This document shows positions 9,010-16,328 of a DNA stretch of 64,000 nucleotides, one piece after another. The DNA is taken from contig CAVORP010000009.1 in assembly GCA_963698645.1 (NCBI GenBank), positions 496,001 to 560,000 on the forward strand, given 5' to 3'. The translations under genes and the position numbers were made by a program. A model generated the notes under the pieces. That model did not search any database. It saw nothing but the letters and a program-made list of their open reading frames with translations, and was not told the DNA's origin. This DNA comes from Ovoidimarina sp963698645 (GTDB lineage: Bacteria; Pseudomonadota; Alphaproteobacteria; Rhodobacterales; Rhodobacteraceae). Each line of letters begins with the position of its first letter. Position 1 is the first letter of the stretch.

Positions 9010-10023
9010 ATGACCGATCCCCTGTCACTAATGCTTGCAGAGCGAGACTGGATTCTCGCCGATGGCGCGACCGGAACCAATCTGTTCAACATGGGGCTGA
9101 TGGCCGGCGATGCGCCGGAATTCTGGAACGTGGATGCCCCCGAAAAGATTCGTACGCTTTACAGTGGCGCGGTGAATGCCGGGTCGGACCTGTTCCTGAC
9201 CAATACTTTCGGAGGAAACGCCTCGCGGCTGAAACTACATGACGCGCAGAACCGGGTGCGCGAATTGAACCGTGTTGGCGCCGAACTGGCACGCGAAATC
9301 GCCGATGGTTCGGGCCGGACGGTGATCGTTGCGGGCTCGGTCGGACCCACCGGCGATATCATGGCCCCGATGGGCCCCCTGACCCACGAACTGGCCGTCG
9401 AGATGTTCCATGAACAGGCCGAGGGCCTTAAGGAAGGCGGCGCGGATGTCCTTTGGGTCGAGACGATCTCGGCCCCCGAGGAATACAAGGCCGCCGCCGA
9501 AGCCGCCCAGCTTGCCGGCATGCCCTGGTGCGGGACGATGAGTTTCGACACCGCGGGCCGGACCATGATGGGTGTCACTTCCGCCGATATGGCGACGATG
9601 GTCGAAAAGTTGAGCCACCCTCCCCTTGCCTTCGGCGCCAATTGCGGCGTCGGCGCCTCGGACCTGTTGCGCACCGTCCTTGGGTTCGGCGCGCAGGGCA
9701 CGGAACGGCCGATCATCGCCAAGGGCAACGCGGGCATTCCGAAATACCATGATGGGCATATCCATTATGACGGCACCCCGGAACTGATGGCCGACTACGC
9801 CGTCCTCGCCCGCGACTGCGGGGCCAAGATCATCGGCGGTTGCTGCGGCACGACGCCTGATCACCTGGTAAAGATGCGCGAGGCGCTCGAGACGCGCCCG
9901 GCCGGACCGCGCCCGACGCTTGACGCAATCACCGCGGCTCTGGGAGGCTTCTCCTCGACCTCCGACGGAACCGGCGACGCCCCCGCACCAACGCGCGAAC
10001 GTCGCGGCCGTCGGCGTAGTTGA
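9010..10023 (+). CDS. bmt: Homocysteine S-methyltransferase (betaine-homocysteine type / split methionine synthase Hcy module)
   Basis: Zinc-dependent homocysteine methyltransferase of 337 residues. The TIM barrel has the DGATGTNL start motif, the first zinc Cys in GANCGVG and the Cys pair in IIGGCCGTTPDH. Annotation pipelines call this family betaine-homocysteine methyltransferase. It also matches the homocysteine half of cobalamin-dependent MetH, and a separate corrinoid protein and a DUF1638 gene lie 1.8 kb downstream. From memory, genetics in the roseobacter Phaeobacter inhibens showed a methionine synthase split in this way, which favours that role. The start at 9010 (MTDPLSLML) is preceded by an AAAGG element. 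The C-terminal Arg-rich tail appears unstructured. Confidence 0.85.
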   Translation: MTDPLSLMLAERDWILADGATGTNLFNMGLMAGDAPEFWNVDAPEKIRTLYSGAVNAGSDLFLTNTFGGNASRLKLHDAQNRVRELNRVGAELAREIADGSGRTVIVAGSVGPTGDIMAPMGPLTHELAVEMFHEQAEGLKEGGADVLWVETISAPEEYKAAAEAAQLAGMPWCGTMSFDTAGRTMMGVTSADMATMVEKLSHPPLAFGANCGVGASDLLRTVLGFGAQGTERPIIAKGNAGIPKYHDGHIHYDGTPELMADYAVLARDCGAKIIGGCCGTTPDHLVKMREALETRPAGPRPTLDAITAALGGFSSTSDGTGDAPAPTRERRGRRRS

Positions 10024-10031
10024 GCGGACCC

Positions 10032-10550
10032 ATGCGGGGTCTCATACGCGGGCTTTTCGGCGGGGGAGGCAAAGAACGCCGACCGCCACCCGATCGAGCC
10101 GAGATGGACCGTGCGTTGAAGGATGTGTTCATTCCTTCCTTGCGCGAAAGGGGATTCACCGGAAGCTACCCGCATTTCCGGCGAAGGGGCGCTGAACGGA
10201 TCGACTATCTGTCGATCCAATTCTCTCAATCCGGCGGGAAATTCTGCGTCGAAATCGCACGGAGTGGTCCCGACGGTGTCACCACCGGATCTTTCCGTGA
10301 CCGGCCAATCGCGAAACTGAACGTGACCTACTTCCACAATCGTCACCGCCTTGGCTCCAACCCGCCAGCGGGACAATCCGACCATTGGTACGTTTTCGCG
10401 CCGCCCTCTTATGGTGGCGCTACACAAGGTCTTTCGGCCGATGAGATCGCGCGCATGGTCCTCGCTGACTATGATGCGCAGGCCGATGCCTGGCTGGAAG
10501 ACGAGACGGTACGACCGCCGGCGGGAAGGCCACCTTCCGCGATCGGCTAA
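10032..10550 (+). CDS. DUF4304-like protein
   Basis: A 172-residue protein of unknown function. The central part (RALKDVFIPSLRERGFTG, then FRRRGAERIDYLSIQFSQ) resembles DUF4304 proteins found near immunity and toxin-related genes, but no function is established. It starts 8 bases after the methyltransferase stop, so it is probably co-transcribed. A TTG at 10020 overlapping that stop is an alternative start. The N-terminus is basic and Gly-rich, and the C-terminus Pro-rich. It converges on the radical SAM gene with only 4 bases between them. Confidence 0.7.
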   Translation: MRGLIRGLFGGGGKERRPPPDRAEMDRALKDVFIPSLRERGFTGSYPHFRRRGAERIDYLSIQFSQSGGKFCVEIARSGPDGVTTGSFRDRPIAKLNVTYFHNRHRLGSNPPAGQSDHWYVFAPPSYGGATQGLSADEIARMVLADYDAQADAWLEDETVRPPAGRPPSAIG

Positions 10551-10554
10551 GGCT

Positions 10555-11640
10555 TCAGAACAACGAAAGCTGGTCGCCGGTCCGGGGCGGCACCCGGAAA
10601 AGATCGCACCTCTGAGGTTGCAGGTCCTTGGCAAGTCCCAAGCGTTTCACAGCGACATCGAACCGCCGCTTCATCATCTCGGCAAACAGCCCTTCGCCCG
10701 TCATCCGCTTGCCCCAGTCAGGGTCGTAGTCGCGCCCGCCATGCAGCTCCCGGACCCGCCCCATCACATGCGCCGCGCGGCCCGGAAACCGCTCTTCCAG
10801 CCAGTCGCGGAACAGGGGCGCCACTTCGCGTGGCAAGCGCAGCATGATCCAGCTTGCGGCAATCGCCCCGGCATCGCGCCCCGCTTTGAGGATCGTCTCC
10901 AATTCGTGGTCGGTCAGCCCCGGCACCATGGGCGATGCCATGACGCGTACCGGGATACCGGCCTCCGACAACCGCCGGATCACCTTCAGCCTGCGGGCGG
11001 GATGGGGCACGCGCGGCTCCATTGCGCGGGCGATGCCCGGGTCGAGCGTCGTGACCGAGATCCCCACATGGACGAGCCCCCGCGCCGCCATCCGCCCCAG
11101 AATATCGACGTCGCGTTCGATCAACGTCCCCTTGGTGACGATCCCAACCGGATGATGATGCGCTTCAAGCACCTCCAGCACCTGACGCATGATCCCAAAG
11201 CGCCCCTCGATCGGCTGATAGGGATCGGTATTGGTGCCCATTGCGATCACCGCCGGGCGATAGGACTTCGCCGCCAGCTCGCGCGCCAGCACCTCCGGCG
11301 CCTCGGGCCGCGCCACGAGCCGGGTTTCGAAATCAAGACCCGGCGACAGGCCCAGATAGGCATGTGTCGGTCGCGCAAAACAGTAGATGCAGCCGTGCTC
11401 GCAGCCGCGATAGGGATTGATCGACCGATCGAATGGAATATCGGGAGAGGTATTGCGCGTGATCACCCGACGCGGCCTCTCCAGCGAGACCTCGGTGCGC
11501 AGCGGCGCGGGCGATTCGCCGACAGGCCAGCCGTCATCGACCGCCACCGTCTCATAGGGCTCGAACCGCCCCGTCCTGTTGCCCCCCGCCGCCCGGCCAC
11601 GACGATGATCCGGCCAGAGGTTATCGCGCGTCTCACCCAT
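10555..11640 (-). CDS. PA0069-family radical SAM protein under a LexA box
   Basis: Radical SAM enzyme of 361 residues with the iron-sulfur motif CX3CX2C in YRGCEHGCIYCFARPTH, close in type to spore photoproduct lyase-like (SplB) proteins. The PA0069 family is widespread and its substrate is unknown. GTNTDPYQPIE and a GIVTKGTLIERD segment are conserved. The ATG at 11640 follows a perfect LexA-type box 12 bases upstream (11653-11667), which suggests DNA-damage induction. That fits a nucleic-acid repair role, although this is inference. The gene lies between the homocysteine methyltransferase and corrinoid genes but on the opposite strand. Confidence 0.9.
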   Translation of the reverse strand: MGETRDNLWPDHRRGRAAGGNRTGRFEPYETVAVDDGWPVGESPAPLRTEVSLERPRRVITRNTSPDIPFDRSINPYRGCEHGCIYCFARPTHAYLGLSPGLDFETRLVARPEAPEVLARELAAKSYRPAVIAMGTNTDPYQPIEGRFGIMRQVLEVLEAHHHPVGIVTKGTLIERDVDILGRMAARGLVHVGISVTTLDPGIARAMEPRVPHPARRLKVIRRLSEAGIPVRVMASPMVPGLTDHELETILKAGRDAGAIAASWIMLRLPREVAPLFRDWLEERFPGRAAHVMGRVRELHGGRDYDPDWGKRMTGEGLFAEMMKRRFDVAVKRLGLAKDLQPQRCDLFRVPPRTGDQLSLF

Positions 11641-11652
11641 AGCCTTTGACTA

Positions 11653-11667
11653 GAACAAAACACGAAC
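11653..11667 (-). promoter_or_regulatory. LexA (SOS) box upstream of the radical SAM gene
   Basis: GAAC-AAAACAC-GAAC on the plus strand, which is GTTC-N7-GTTC toward the radical SAM gene. This exactly matches the direct-repeat operator GAAC-N7-GAAC established for LexA in Rhodobacter and other alphaproteobacteria. It sits 13-27 bases before the radical SAM start and 158 bases from the divergent corrinoid gene. A second perfect copy precedes uvrA in this window. Confidence 0.7.
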
Positions 11668-11784
11668 AAACACCAGTGAAATGGCAAAGATGACACGGAA
11701 TTCATGCCGCTGCGTCGGTCACGGCAAGTCGCATGTCGTAATCTGCATAGTTGTGTGTCGTTAATCAAATCATGTAAAAAGCGC

Positions 11785-11808
11785 CGTCGGAGGCACATCG
11801 CTCTGACG
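11785..11808 (+). promoter_or_regulatory. Leader hairpin before the corrinoid gene
   Basis: CGTCGGAG (11785-11792) pairs with CTCTGACG (11801-11808), an 8-bp stem with one G-U pair and an 8-base loop, 16 bases before the ATG at 11825. It may tune translation. I do not recognise a cobalamin, SAM or SAH riboswitch core around it. Confidence 0.3.
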
Positions 11809-11824
11809 TGTTTGGGAGAGTCCT

Positions 11825-12526
11825 ATGTCTGACGAAGACGAAATCATTCTCGCCGACCTGAATGACGAAGACCTCGTCAGCCAGATGTTCGACGACCTCT
11901 ATGACGGTCTCAAGGAAGAGATCGAAGAGGGCGTGAACATTCTTCTCGGGCGCGGTTGGGCACCGTACAAGGTTCTGACCGAGGCGCTTGTGGGCGGAAT
12001 GAAGATCGTGGGCGACGATTTCCGCGACGGCATTCTGTTCGTTCCCGAAGTGCTTCTGGCCGCCAACGCGATGAAGGGCGGCATGGCGATCCTGAAGCCG
12101 CTGCTGATTGCAACCGGCGCACCGCGCGTGGGCAAGATGGTGATCGGCACGGTAAAGGGCGACATTCACGACATCGGCAAGAACCTCGTGTCGATGATGA
12201 TGGAAGGCGCCGGGTTCGAGGTTGTCGATCTTGGGATCAACAACCCTGTCGAGAAATACCTCGAGGCTCTGGAGACCGAAAAACCCGATATCCTTGGCAT
12301 GTCGGCCCTGCTGACCACAACGATGCCCTACATGAAGGTCGTGATCGACACGATGAAGGAAAAGGGCATACGCGACGATTATATCGTTCTCGTGGGAGGC
12401 GCGCCTCTGAACGAGGAATTCGGGCGGGCGATCGGTGCCGATGCCTATTGCCGCGATGCCGCCGTGGCGGTGGAAACGGCCAAGACCTTCGTTGCGCGCA
12501 AGCACAACCAGATGGCGGCAAGCTGA
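11825..12526 (+). CDS. Corrinoid (B12-binding) protein of a methyltransferase system
   Basis: A 233-residue protein with the cap helical domain and Rossmann B12-binding domain of MtbC/MttC and of the MetH cobalamin module. The lower cobalt ligand is H115 in VKGDIHDIGKN, and GMSALLTTTMPYM and VLVGGAPLNEEFG continue the fold. It shuttles a methyl group between a donor methyltransferase and an acceptor. With the homocysteine methyltransferase at 9010-10023 it probably makes a split cobalamin-dependent methionine synthase, but the methyltetrahydrofolate-binding part is not in this window. GGGAG seven bases upstream supports the start. DUF1638 follows after 64 bases. Confidence 0.9.
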   Translation: MSDEDEIILADLNDEDLVSQMFDDLYDGLKEEIEEGVNILLGRGWAPYKVLTEALVGGMKIVGDDFRDGILFVPEVLLAANAMKGGMAILKPLLIATGAPRVGKMVIGTVKGDIHDIGKNLVSMMMEGAGFEVVDLGINNPVEKYLEALETEKPDILGMSALLTTTMPYMKVVIDTMKEKGIRDDYIVLVGGAPLNEEFGRAIGADAYCRDAAVAVETAKTFVARKHNQMAAS

Positions 12527-12590
12527 CGCCCATTGATCCGGCGCGGGGTCGGGCATTGACTTGCCCCCGCCGCCCCTGTCTCGTTCTGCC

Positions 12591-13226
12591 ATGACCGATG
12601 ACGCCACCCTTACCTATCAAGGTCTGCCCCCCGCCCATGCGGGGCGTATTCTTCTGCTGGCCTGCGGCGCCTTGGCGCGCGAGATTCTGGCGCTGAAATC
12701 GGCCAATGGCTGGGACCACATGGATCTGGCCTGCCTGCCCGCAATCCTTCACAACACGCCGGAAAAGATCACCCCTGCCGTGGCCGAAGCGGTGGCAAAA
12801 CATCGCGCGGATTACGACCAGATCTTCGTCGTCTATGCCGATTGCGGCACATCGGGCGAATTGTTGGAAAAGTGCAAGGAACTGGGGGTTTCCATGGTAG
12901 AGGGTCCCCATTGTTATTCGTTTTTTGAAGGCAATGAGACCTTTGCCAAGCAGTCTGAGACCGAGTTCACGGCCTTCTACCTCACCGATTTTCTGGTGCG
13001 GCAGTTCGATGCCTTTGTTACCCGGCCCCTTGGCCTAGACCGGCACCCCGAGCTTCGAGACATGTATTTCGGCAATTACGACAAACTGGTCTATCAGGCC
13101 CAGACGGACGATCCCGCACTCACCGAAAAGGCCCGCGCCTGCGCCGAAAAGCTTGGGCTTGAGTTCGAACGGCGATTCACGGGCTATGGCGATCTGGCGA
13201 CAACGCTTGCGGGCCTCAAGAGCTGA
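12591..13226 (+). CDS. DUF1638 protein
   Basis: A 211-residue cytosolic protein, with the DUF1638 region seen in HAGRILLLACGALAREIL, HNTPEKI and YADCGTSG. Its function is not established. The family is recurrently found beside corrinoid methyltransferase proteins in methylotrophic archaea and alphaproteobacteria, so a role in maturing or supplying the corrinoid system is the usual guess. Cys residues in LACGALA, YADCGT and GPHCYSFF could bind metal. It lies 64 bases after the corrinoid gene on the same strand. The start at 12591 (MTDDATLTY) has no clear Shine-Dalgarno sequence. Confidence 0.85.
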   Translation: MTDDATLTYQGLPPAHAGRILLLACGALAREILALKSANGWDHMDLACLPAILHNTPEKITPAVAEAVAKHRADYDQIFVVYADCGTSGELLEKCKELGVSMVEGPHCYSFFEGNETFAKQSETEFTAFYLTDFLVRQFDAFVTRPLGLDRHPELRDMYFGNYDKLVYQAQTDDPALTEKARACAEKLGLEFERRFTGYGDLATTLAGLKS

Positions 13227-13291
13227 GCGATGCCCGCTTCGCCCGCTTGCGGGACCTTACCGTCACGCCTATATCTTGGAGGCAATACCGA

Positions 13292-13639
13292 ATGGAACCG
13301 ACGATCATGGATCTGACTCTGCCCCCGAAAGTCACACCCCGCGCCTTCGCGCGGTTGGCCGAGATAAACGAGAACGCCGATGCACCGAAGGCGTTGCGCG
13401 TGGCGGTGGATGGCGGCGGTTGTTCGGGGTTCCAATACGATATCAAGCTGGACGACCCGGCCCAGGATGACCTGATCCTCGAAGCAGATGGTCAAAAGGT
13501 AGTCGTCGATGCCGTCTCGCTGCCGTTTCTCGCCAATGCGGTGATCGATTTCACCGAAGAGCTGATCGGCGCGCGGTTCACGATCGACAATCCGAACGCC
13601 ACCTCGTCCTGCGGCTGCGGCACGTCCTTTTCAATGTAA
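13292..13639 (+). CDS. erpA: Iron-sulfur cluster insertion protein (ErpA/IscA family)
   Basis: A-type carrier that delivers iron-sulfur clusters to apo-proteins. The three ligand cysteines are visible: one in GGGCSGFQY and two in SSCGCGTSF near the C-terminus. I take the ATG at 13292 (MEPTIMDLTLPPKV) because TTGGAGG ends nine bases upstream. The ATG at 13307 gives the shorter form seen in many relatives. The 115-residue length is normal. It lies 65 bases after DUF1638 and is possibly in the same transcript. Confidence 0.92.
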   Translation: MEPTIMDLTLPPKVTPRAFARLAEINENADAPKALRVAVDGGGCSGFQYDIKLDDPAQDDLILEADGQKVVVDAVSLPFLANAVIDFTEELIGARFTIDNPNATSSCGCGTSFSM

Positions 13640-13683
13640 TCGCCCCCTCGGGCTGGACTCTCCCAAACCAAAACGGCACCTCT

Positions 13684-13705
13684 TCCGGCAACCCTGTTGC
13701 CGGAG
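13684..13705 (+). promoter_or_regulatory. Hairpin masking the Shine-Dalgarno of the PLP enzyme gene
   Basis: TCCGGCAAC (13684-13692) and GTTGCCGGA (13696-13704) form a perfect 9-bp stem with a 3-base loop. The 3' arm contains GGA of the GGAG Shine-Dalgarno (13702-13705) for the ATG at 13712. The structure could hold back translation initiation, or act as a stem at the end of the erpA message. It lacks a T-tract. Confidence 0.5.
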
Positions 13706-13711
13706 ATGTCC

Positions 13712-14659
13712 ATGCCTGTCCTCCCCGTGACCCGCGCCGATGTGGAAGCGGCCTATGGCGTCATCGCCCCGCATATTCGGCGCACGCCCGTGATCGAGGT
13801 GGCGCCGGGCGATCTGGGGCTAGATCCGGCATTGCCGCCGATTTCCTTCAAGCTTGAGCAGCTTCAACATACCGGGAGTTTCAAGGCCCGGGGTGCGACG
13901 CTGAACCTGATGACCGGCGATATTCCCGATGCGGGTGTCGTCGGCGCTTCGGGCGGCAATCACGGCGCGGCGCTGGCCTTTGCAGCCCAGCGAGCGAGCG
14001 TGCCAGCAAATGTCTTTGTCTTTACCTTCACGCCCGCGGCCAAGGCCGAACGGATCCGCAGCTATGGCGCAACCGTCCATGCCGCAGCGGACACGTTCGA
14101 CGGCCTGATGGACAAGACCCACGCGTTTCGCGACGCGACCGGTGCGCGCCTGATCCACGCTTATGACCAGCCGGGCACGCTGGCAGGCCAGGGAACGGTA
14201 GCGCTGGAATTCATGGAACAGGCGGCGCCCGATACGCTTCTGGTGGCGACCGGGGGTGGCGGTCTGATCGGTGGCATCGCGGCCTATTTGGGCGATACAG
14301 CCCGCATTGTCTCGGTCGAACCGGAAATGGCCCCCACGCTGAAAACCGCTCTGGCCGCAGGGAGGCCTACGCAATCTCCGGCCGGAGGCATCGCCACCGA
14401 CAGCCTTGGCCCCGGCCAGGTAGGCGATCTCATGTATCCGATCGCGGCGGCGCATGTGGACATGGCCGTCACCGTATCGGAGGAGGCGATCCATGCGGCA
14501 TGGCGGCTTCTCTGGGACCGGTTGCGCCTTGTGGTGGAACCAGGCGGGGCCGTGGCACTGGCCGCCCTGATCTCGGGTGCCTACCGCCCGGCGAAGGACG
14601 AGAAGCTGGGCGTTCTTCTTTGCGGGGCGAATACCGGGATCGTCAGCTTTCCCGACTAG
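13712..14659 (+). CDS. Threonine/serine dehydratase-like PLP enzyme
   Basis: Fold-type II PLP enzyme of 315 residues, predicted cytosolic. The Schiff-base lysine is K58 in QHTGSFKARGA, the substrate loop is ASGGNHGAALA and the PLP phosphate loop is ATGGGGLIGG. It lacks the C-terminal ACT regulatory domain of biosynthetic IlvA, so it resembles catabolic threonine dehydratases and serine racemases. Exact substrate is undetermined. The ATG at 13712 follows GGAG by six bases, and that ribosome site lies in a stable hairpin. It is followed by xth after 58 bases. Confidence 0.88.
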   Translation: MPVLPVTRADVEAAYGVIAPHIRRTPVIEVAPGDLGLDPALPPISFKLEQLQHTGSFKARGATLNLMTGDIPDAGVVGASGGNHGAALAFAAQRASVPANVFVFTFTPAAKAERIRSYGATVHAAADTFDGLMDKTHAFRDATGARLIHAYDQPGTLAGQGTVALEFMEQAAPDTLLVATGGGGLIGGIAAYLGDTARIVSVEPEMAPTLKTALAAGRPTQSPAGGIATDSLGPGQVGDLMYPIAAAHVDMAVTVSEEAIHAAWRLLWDRLRLVVEPGGAVALAALISGAYRPAKDEKLGVLLCGANTGIVSFPD

Positions 14660-14717
14660 CCTTGCCTTGCGGGCCGGGCTGCGCGACAACTCCTGAAACC
14701 CGCTGAAGGATCCGATC

Positions 14718-15500
14718 ATGAAAATCGCCAGCTTCAATATCAACGGGATCAAGGCACGGATCACCGCCCTTCCCGATTGGCTGGACGAGGCACAGCCCGA
14801 TGTGGCGGTCCTGCAGGAAATCAAATCGGTGGACGAGACCTTCCCGCGCGAGATCTTCGAGGACCGCGGCTACAACGTCGAAACCCACGGGCAGAAATCC
14901 TTCAACGGCGTGGCGATCCTGTCGAAACGTCCGCTGGAGGATGTAAAACGTGGTCTGCCGGGCGACGACAGCGACGAACAGGCCCGCTGGATCGAGGCCA
15001 CGGTCGTGGGCGACAAGGCGGCGGTTCGAATCTGCGGGCTTTACCTGCCCAACGGCAACCCTGCGCCGGGCCCGAAATACGACTACAAGCTTGCATGGAT
15101 GGAACGGTTGCGGGACCGGGCCCGTGCGCTTCTGGCCGATGAAATGCCGGCGCTGATGGCGGGGGATTACAACGTGATCCCGCAGGACGAGGATGCCGCG
15201 CGCCCCGAGGCGTGGAAGACCGACGCGCTGGCCCTGCCCGACAGCCGCCGTGCCTTTCGGCGGATCCTGAACCTGGGGTTCACCGAAGCCATCCACACGC
15301 GCATGCCCCAGCCCGGGCATTTCACGTTCTGGGACTATCAGGCCGGAGCGTGGGATCGTAACGACGGCATACGGATCGACCATTTCCTGCTGACGCCGCA
15401 ATGCGCCGACCTGATGACCGATTGCGGGATCGACCGCGAAGTGCGGGGGCGTGAAAAGCCGTCGGACCATGTGCCTGTCTGGGTCACGCTCGACGCCTGA
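14718..15500 (+). CDS. xth: Exodeoxyribonuclease III (AP endonuclease)
   Basis: ExoIII of 260 residues, which cleaves DNA 5' of abasic sites and trims 3' ends in base excision repair. EEP-fold motifs are visible: N7 in SFNINGIKAR, the metal-binding E34 in VLQEIKSVDE, GDYNVIP, and the terminal RIDHFLLT and SDHVPVWV. Length and start (MKIASFNINGIKAR) are canonical. It stands alone 58 bases after the PLP enzyme. Confidence 0.96.
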   Translation: MKIASFNINGIKARITALPDWLDEAQPDVAVLQEIKSVDETFPREIFEDRGYNVETHGQKSFNGVAILSKRPLEDVKRGLPGDDSDEQARWIEATVVGDKAAVRICGLYLPNGNPAPGPKYDYKLAWMERLRDRARALLADEMPALMAGDYNVIPQDEDAARPEAWKTDALALPDSRRAFRRILNLGFTEAIHTRMPQPGHFTFWDYQAGAWDRNDGIRIDHFLLTPQCADLMTDCGIDREVRGREKPSDHVPVWVTLDA

Positions 15501-15585
15501 AACCCTGCGGAATACCGCCGATTCGCAGAGCTGTTATCGCCTAGCGTGGAACCTTTCGCCATAAGCGACGCAAAGGAGATTAGCC

Positions 15586-15946
15586 ATGAAATCCATGATT
15601 TCTGGGCGCACTTGCCACAACACTTGCCCTTGGTCTGACAGGACCTGCAGAGGCGAAACAAAACTGCCCCCCGGGGCTTGCGAAAAAGGCGGTGCCTTGC
15701 ATCCCTCCCGGACAAGCCAAGAAATACGGCTACGATGATCATCGATACCACCGGATCGGAGATCGTTATGTCCTTCGTGACGACTGGATCCGGGTTCGGA
15801 ACCGCGACCGTGACCGCTACCGCCTTCCCCGCCTTGGCGAGAACGAGGCCTATTACCGCGACGGCCGGATCGTCTATCGGGTTAACGAAGAAACGCGGCG
15901 GGTTCTTGAACTAATCCGACTTGCAGATATCGTATTGTCCAATTGA
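15586..15946 (+). pseudogene. Small secreted protein gene with a +1 frameshift in its signal peptide
   Basis: AAAGGAG and the ATG at 15586 open a frame (MKSMI...) that goes wrong after five codons. The next frame gives LGALATTLALGLTGPAEAKQ, an obvious signal-peptide core with an AEA cleavage site. It continues as NCPPGLAKKAVPC, IPPGQAKKYGY and a basic/aromatic domain to the stop at 15944-15946. Deleting one T of the TTT at 15599-15601 joins the two parts into a protein of about 119 residues. Similar short secreted Rhodobacterales proteins with the CPPGLAKK...PPGQAKK pattern are known only as hypotheticals with an RcnB-like tail. The break may be a sequencing error or a real null. Confidence 0.65.
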
Positions 15947-16000
15947 GAATTCATGGTTCGGAAACAAACCAAACGGCATTCATGGTGCTGTTTCCGAAAG

Positions 16001-16016
16001 TTAACAGAAAGTTAAC
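16001..16016 (+). promoter_or_regulatory. CtrA binding site
   Basis: TTAACAGAAAGTTAAC fits the full CtrA consensus TTAA-N7-TTAAC exactly and is embedded in a tandem 10-bp repeat GAAAGTTAAC (15996-16005 and 16007-16016) with an 11-base period. It lies 127 bases before the ATG of the small membrane protein at 16143 and just after the frameshifted secreted-protein gene. CtrA governs motility and other programmes in Rhodobacterales. Confidence 0.6.
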
Positions 16017-16142
16017 GCATCGGGGTCGAAATTTGACGAAACCGTCTGTTTCGCCACATTTGAGACATCTTGTTGACGATCATGGGTTTGGGGGAACGAT
16101 CCCTGACTCCCATGTGAACCGACCGAAAGCTGGAGTGAACGA

Positions 16143-16325
16143 ATGATCGAGCTGGCACCACTTGCACTTGGAATTATCGCCACGACGACTTTTGCAATCT
16201 ATGCTGCCCGCGAGGTAAGCCGTCTGCTCATCGAACGCAGGGACGAACGCCTCAAGCAGTATCTGAGCTGGAATGGCCGGGCACCGCGCGTCTCTCGCGT
16301 CGCAGTAACGTCGCGCCGCGGCTGA
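16143..16325 (+). CDS. Small single-pass membrane protein
   Basis: A 60-residue protein: one hydrophobic helix (LAPLALGIIATTTFAIYAA, about residues 4-22), then a basic cytoplasmic tail rich in Arg. I do not recognise a family. GGAG seven bases before the ATG and the CtrA box upstream argue that it is real. Its stop lies 3 bases from the convergent uvrA stop. Function unknown. Confidence 0.5.
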   Translation: MIELAPLALGIIATTTFAIYAAREVSRLLIERRDERLKQYLSWNGRAPRVSRVAVTSRRG

Positions 16326-16328
16326 TCC

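Noticed and set aside
15586..15946. Programmed ribosomal frameshift in the small secreted-protein gene
   Set aside because: No slippery heptamer with a downstream pseudoknot, and the break falls five codons in, before the signal peptide core. An indel is simpler.
16090..16125. Second LexA-like pair of GAAC motifs
   Set aside because: The two GAAC are far more than 7 bases apart, so the spacing rule is broken.
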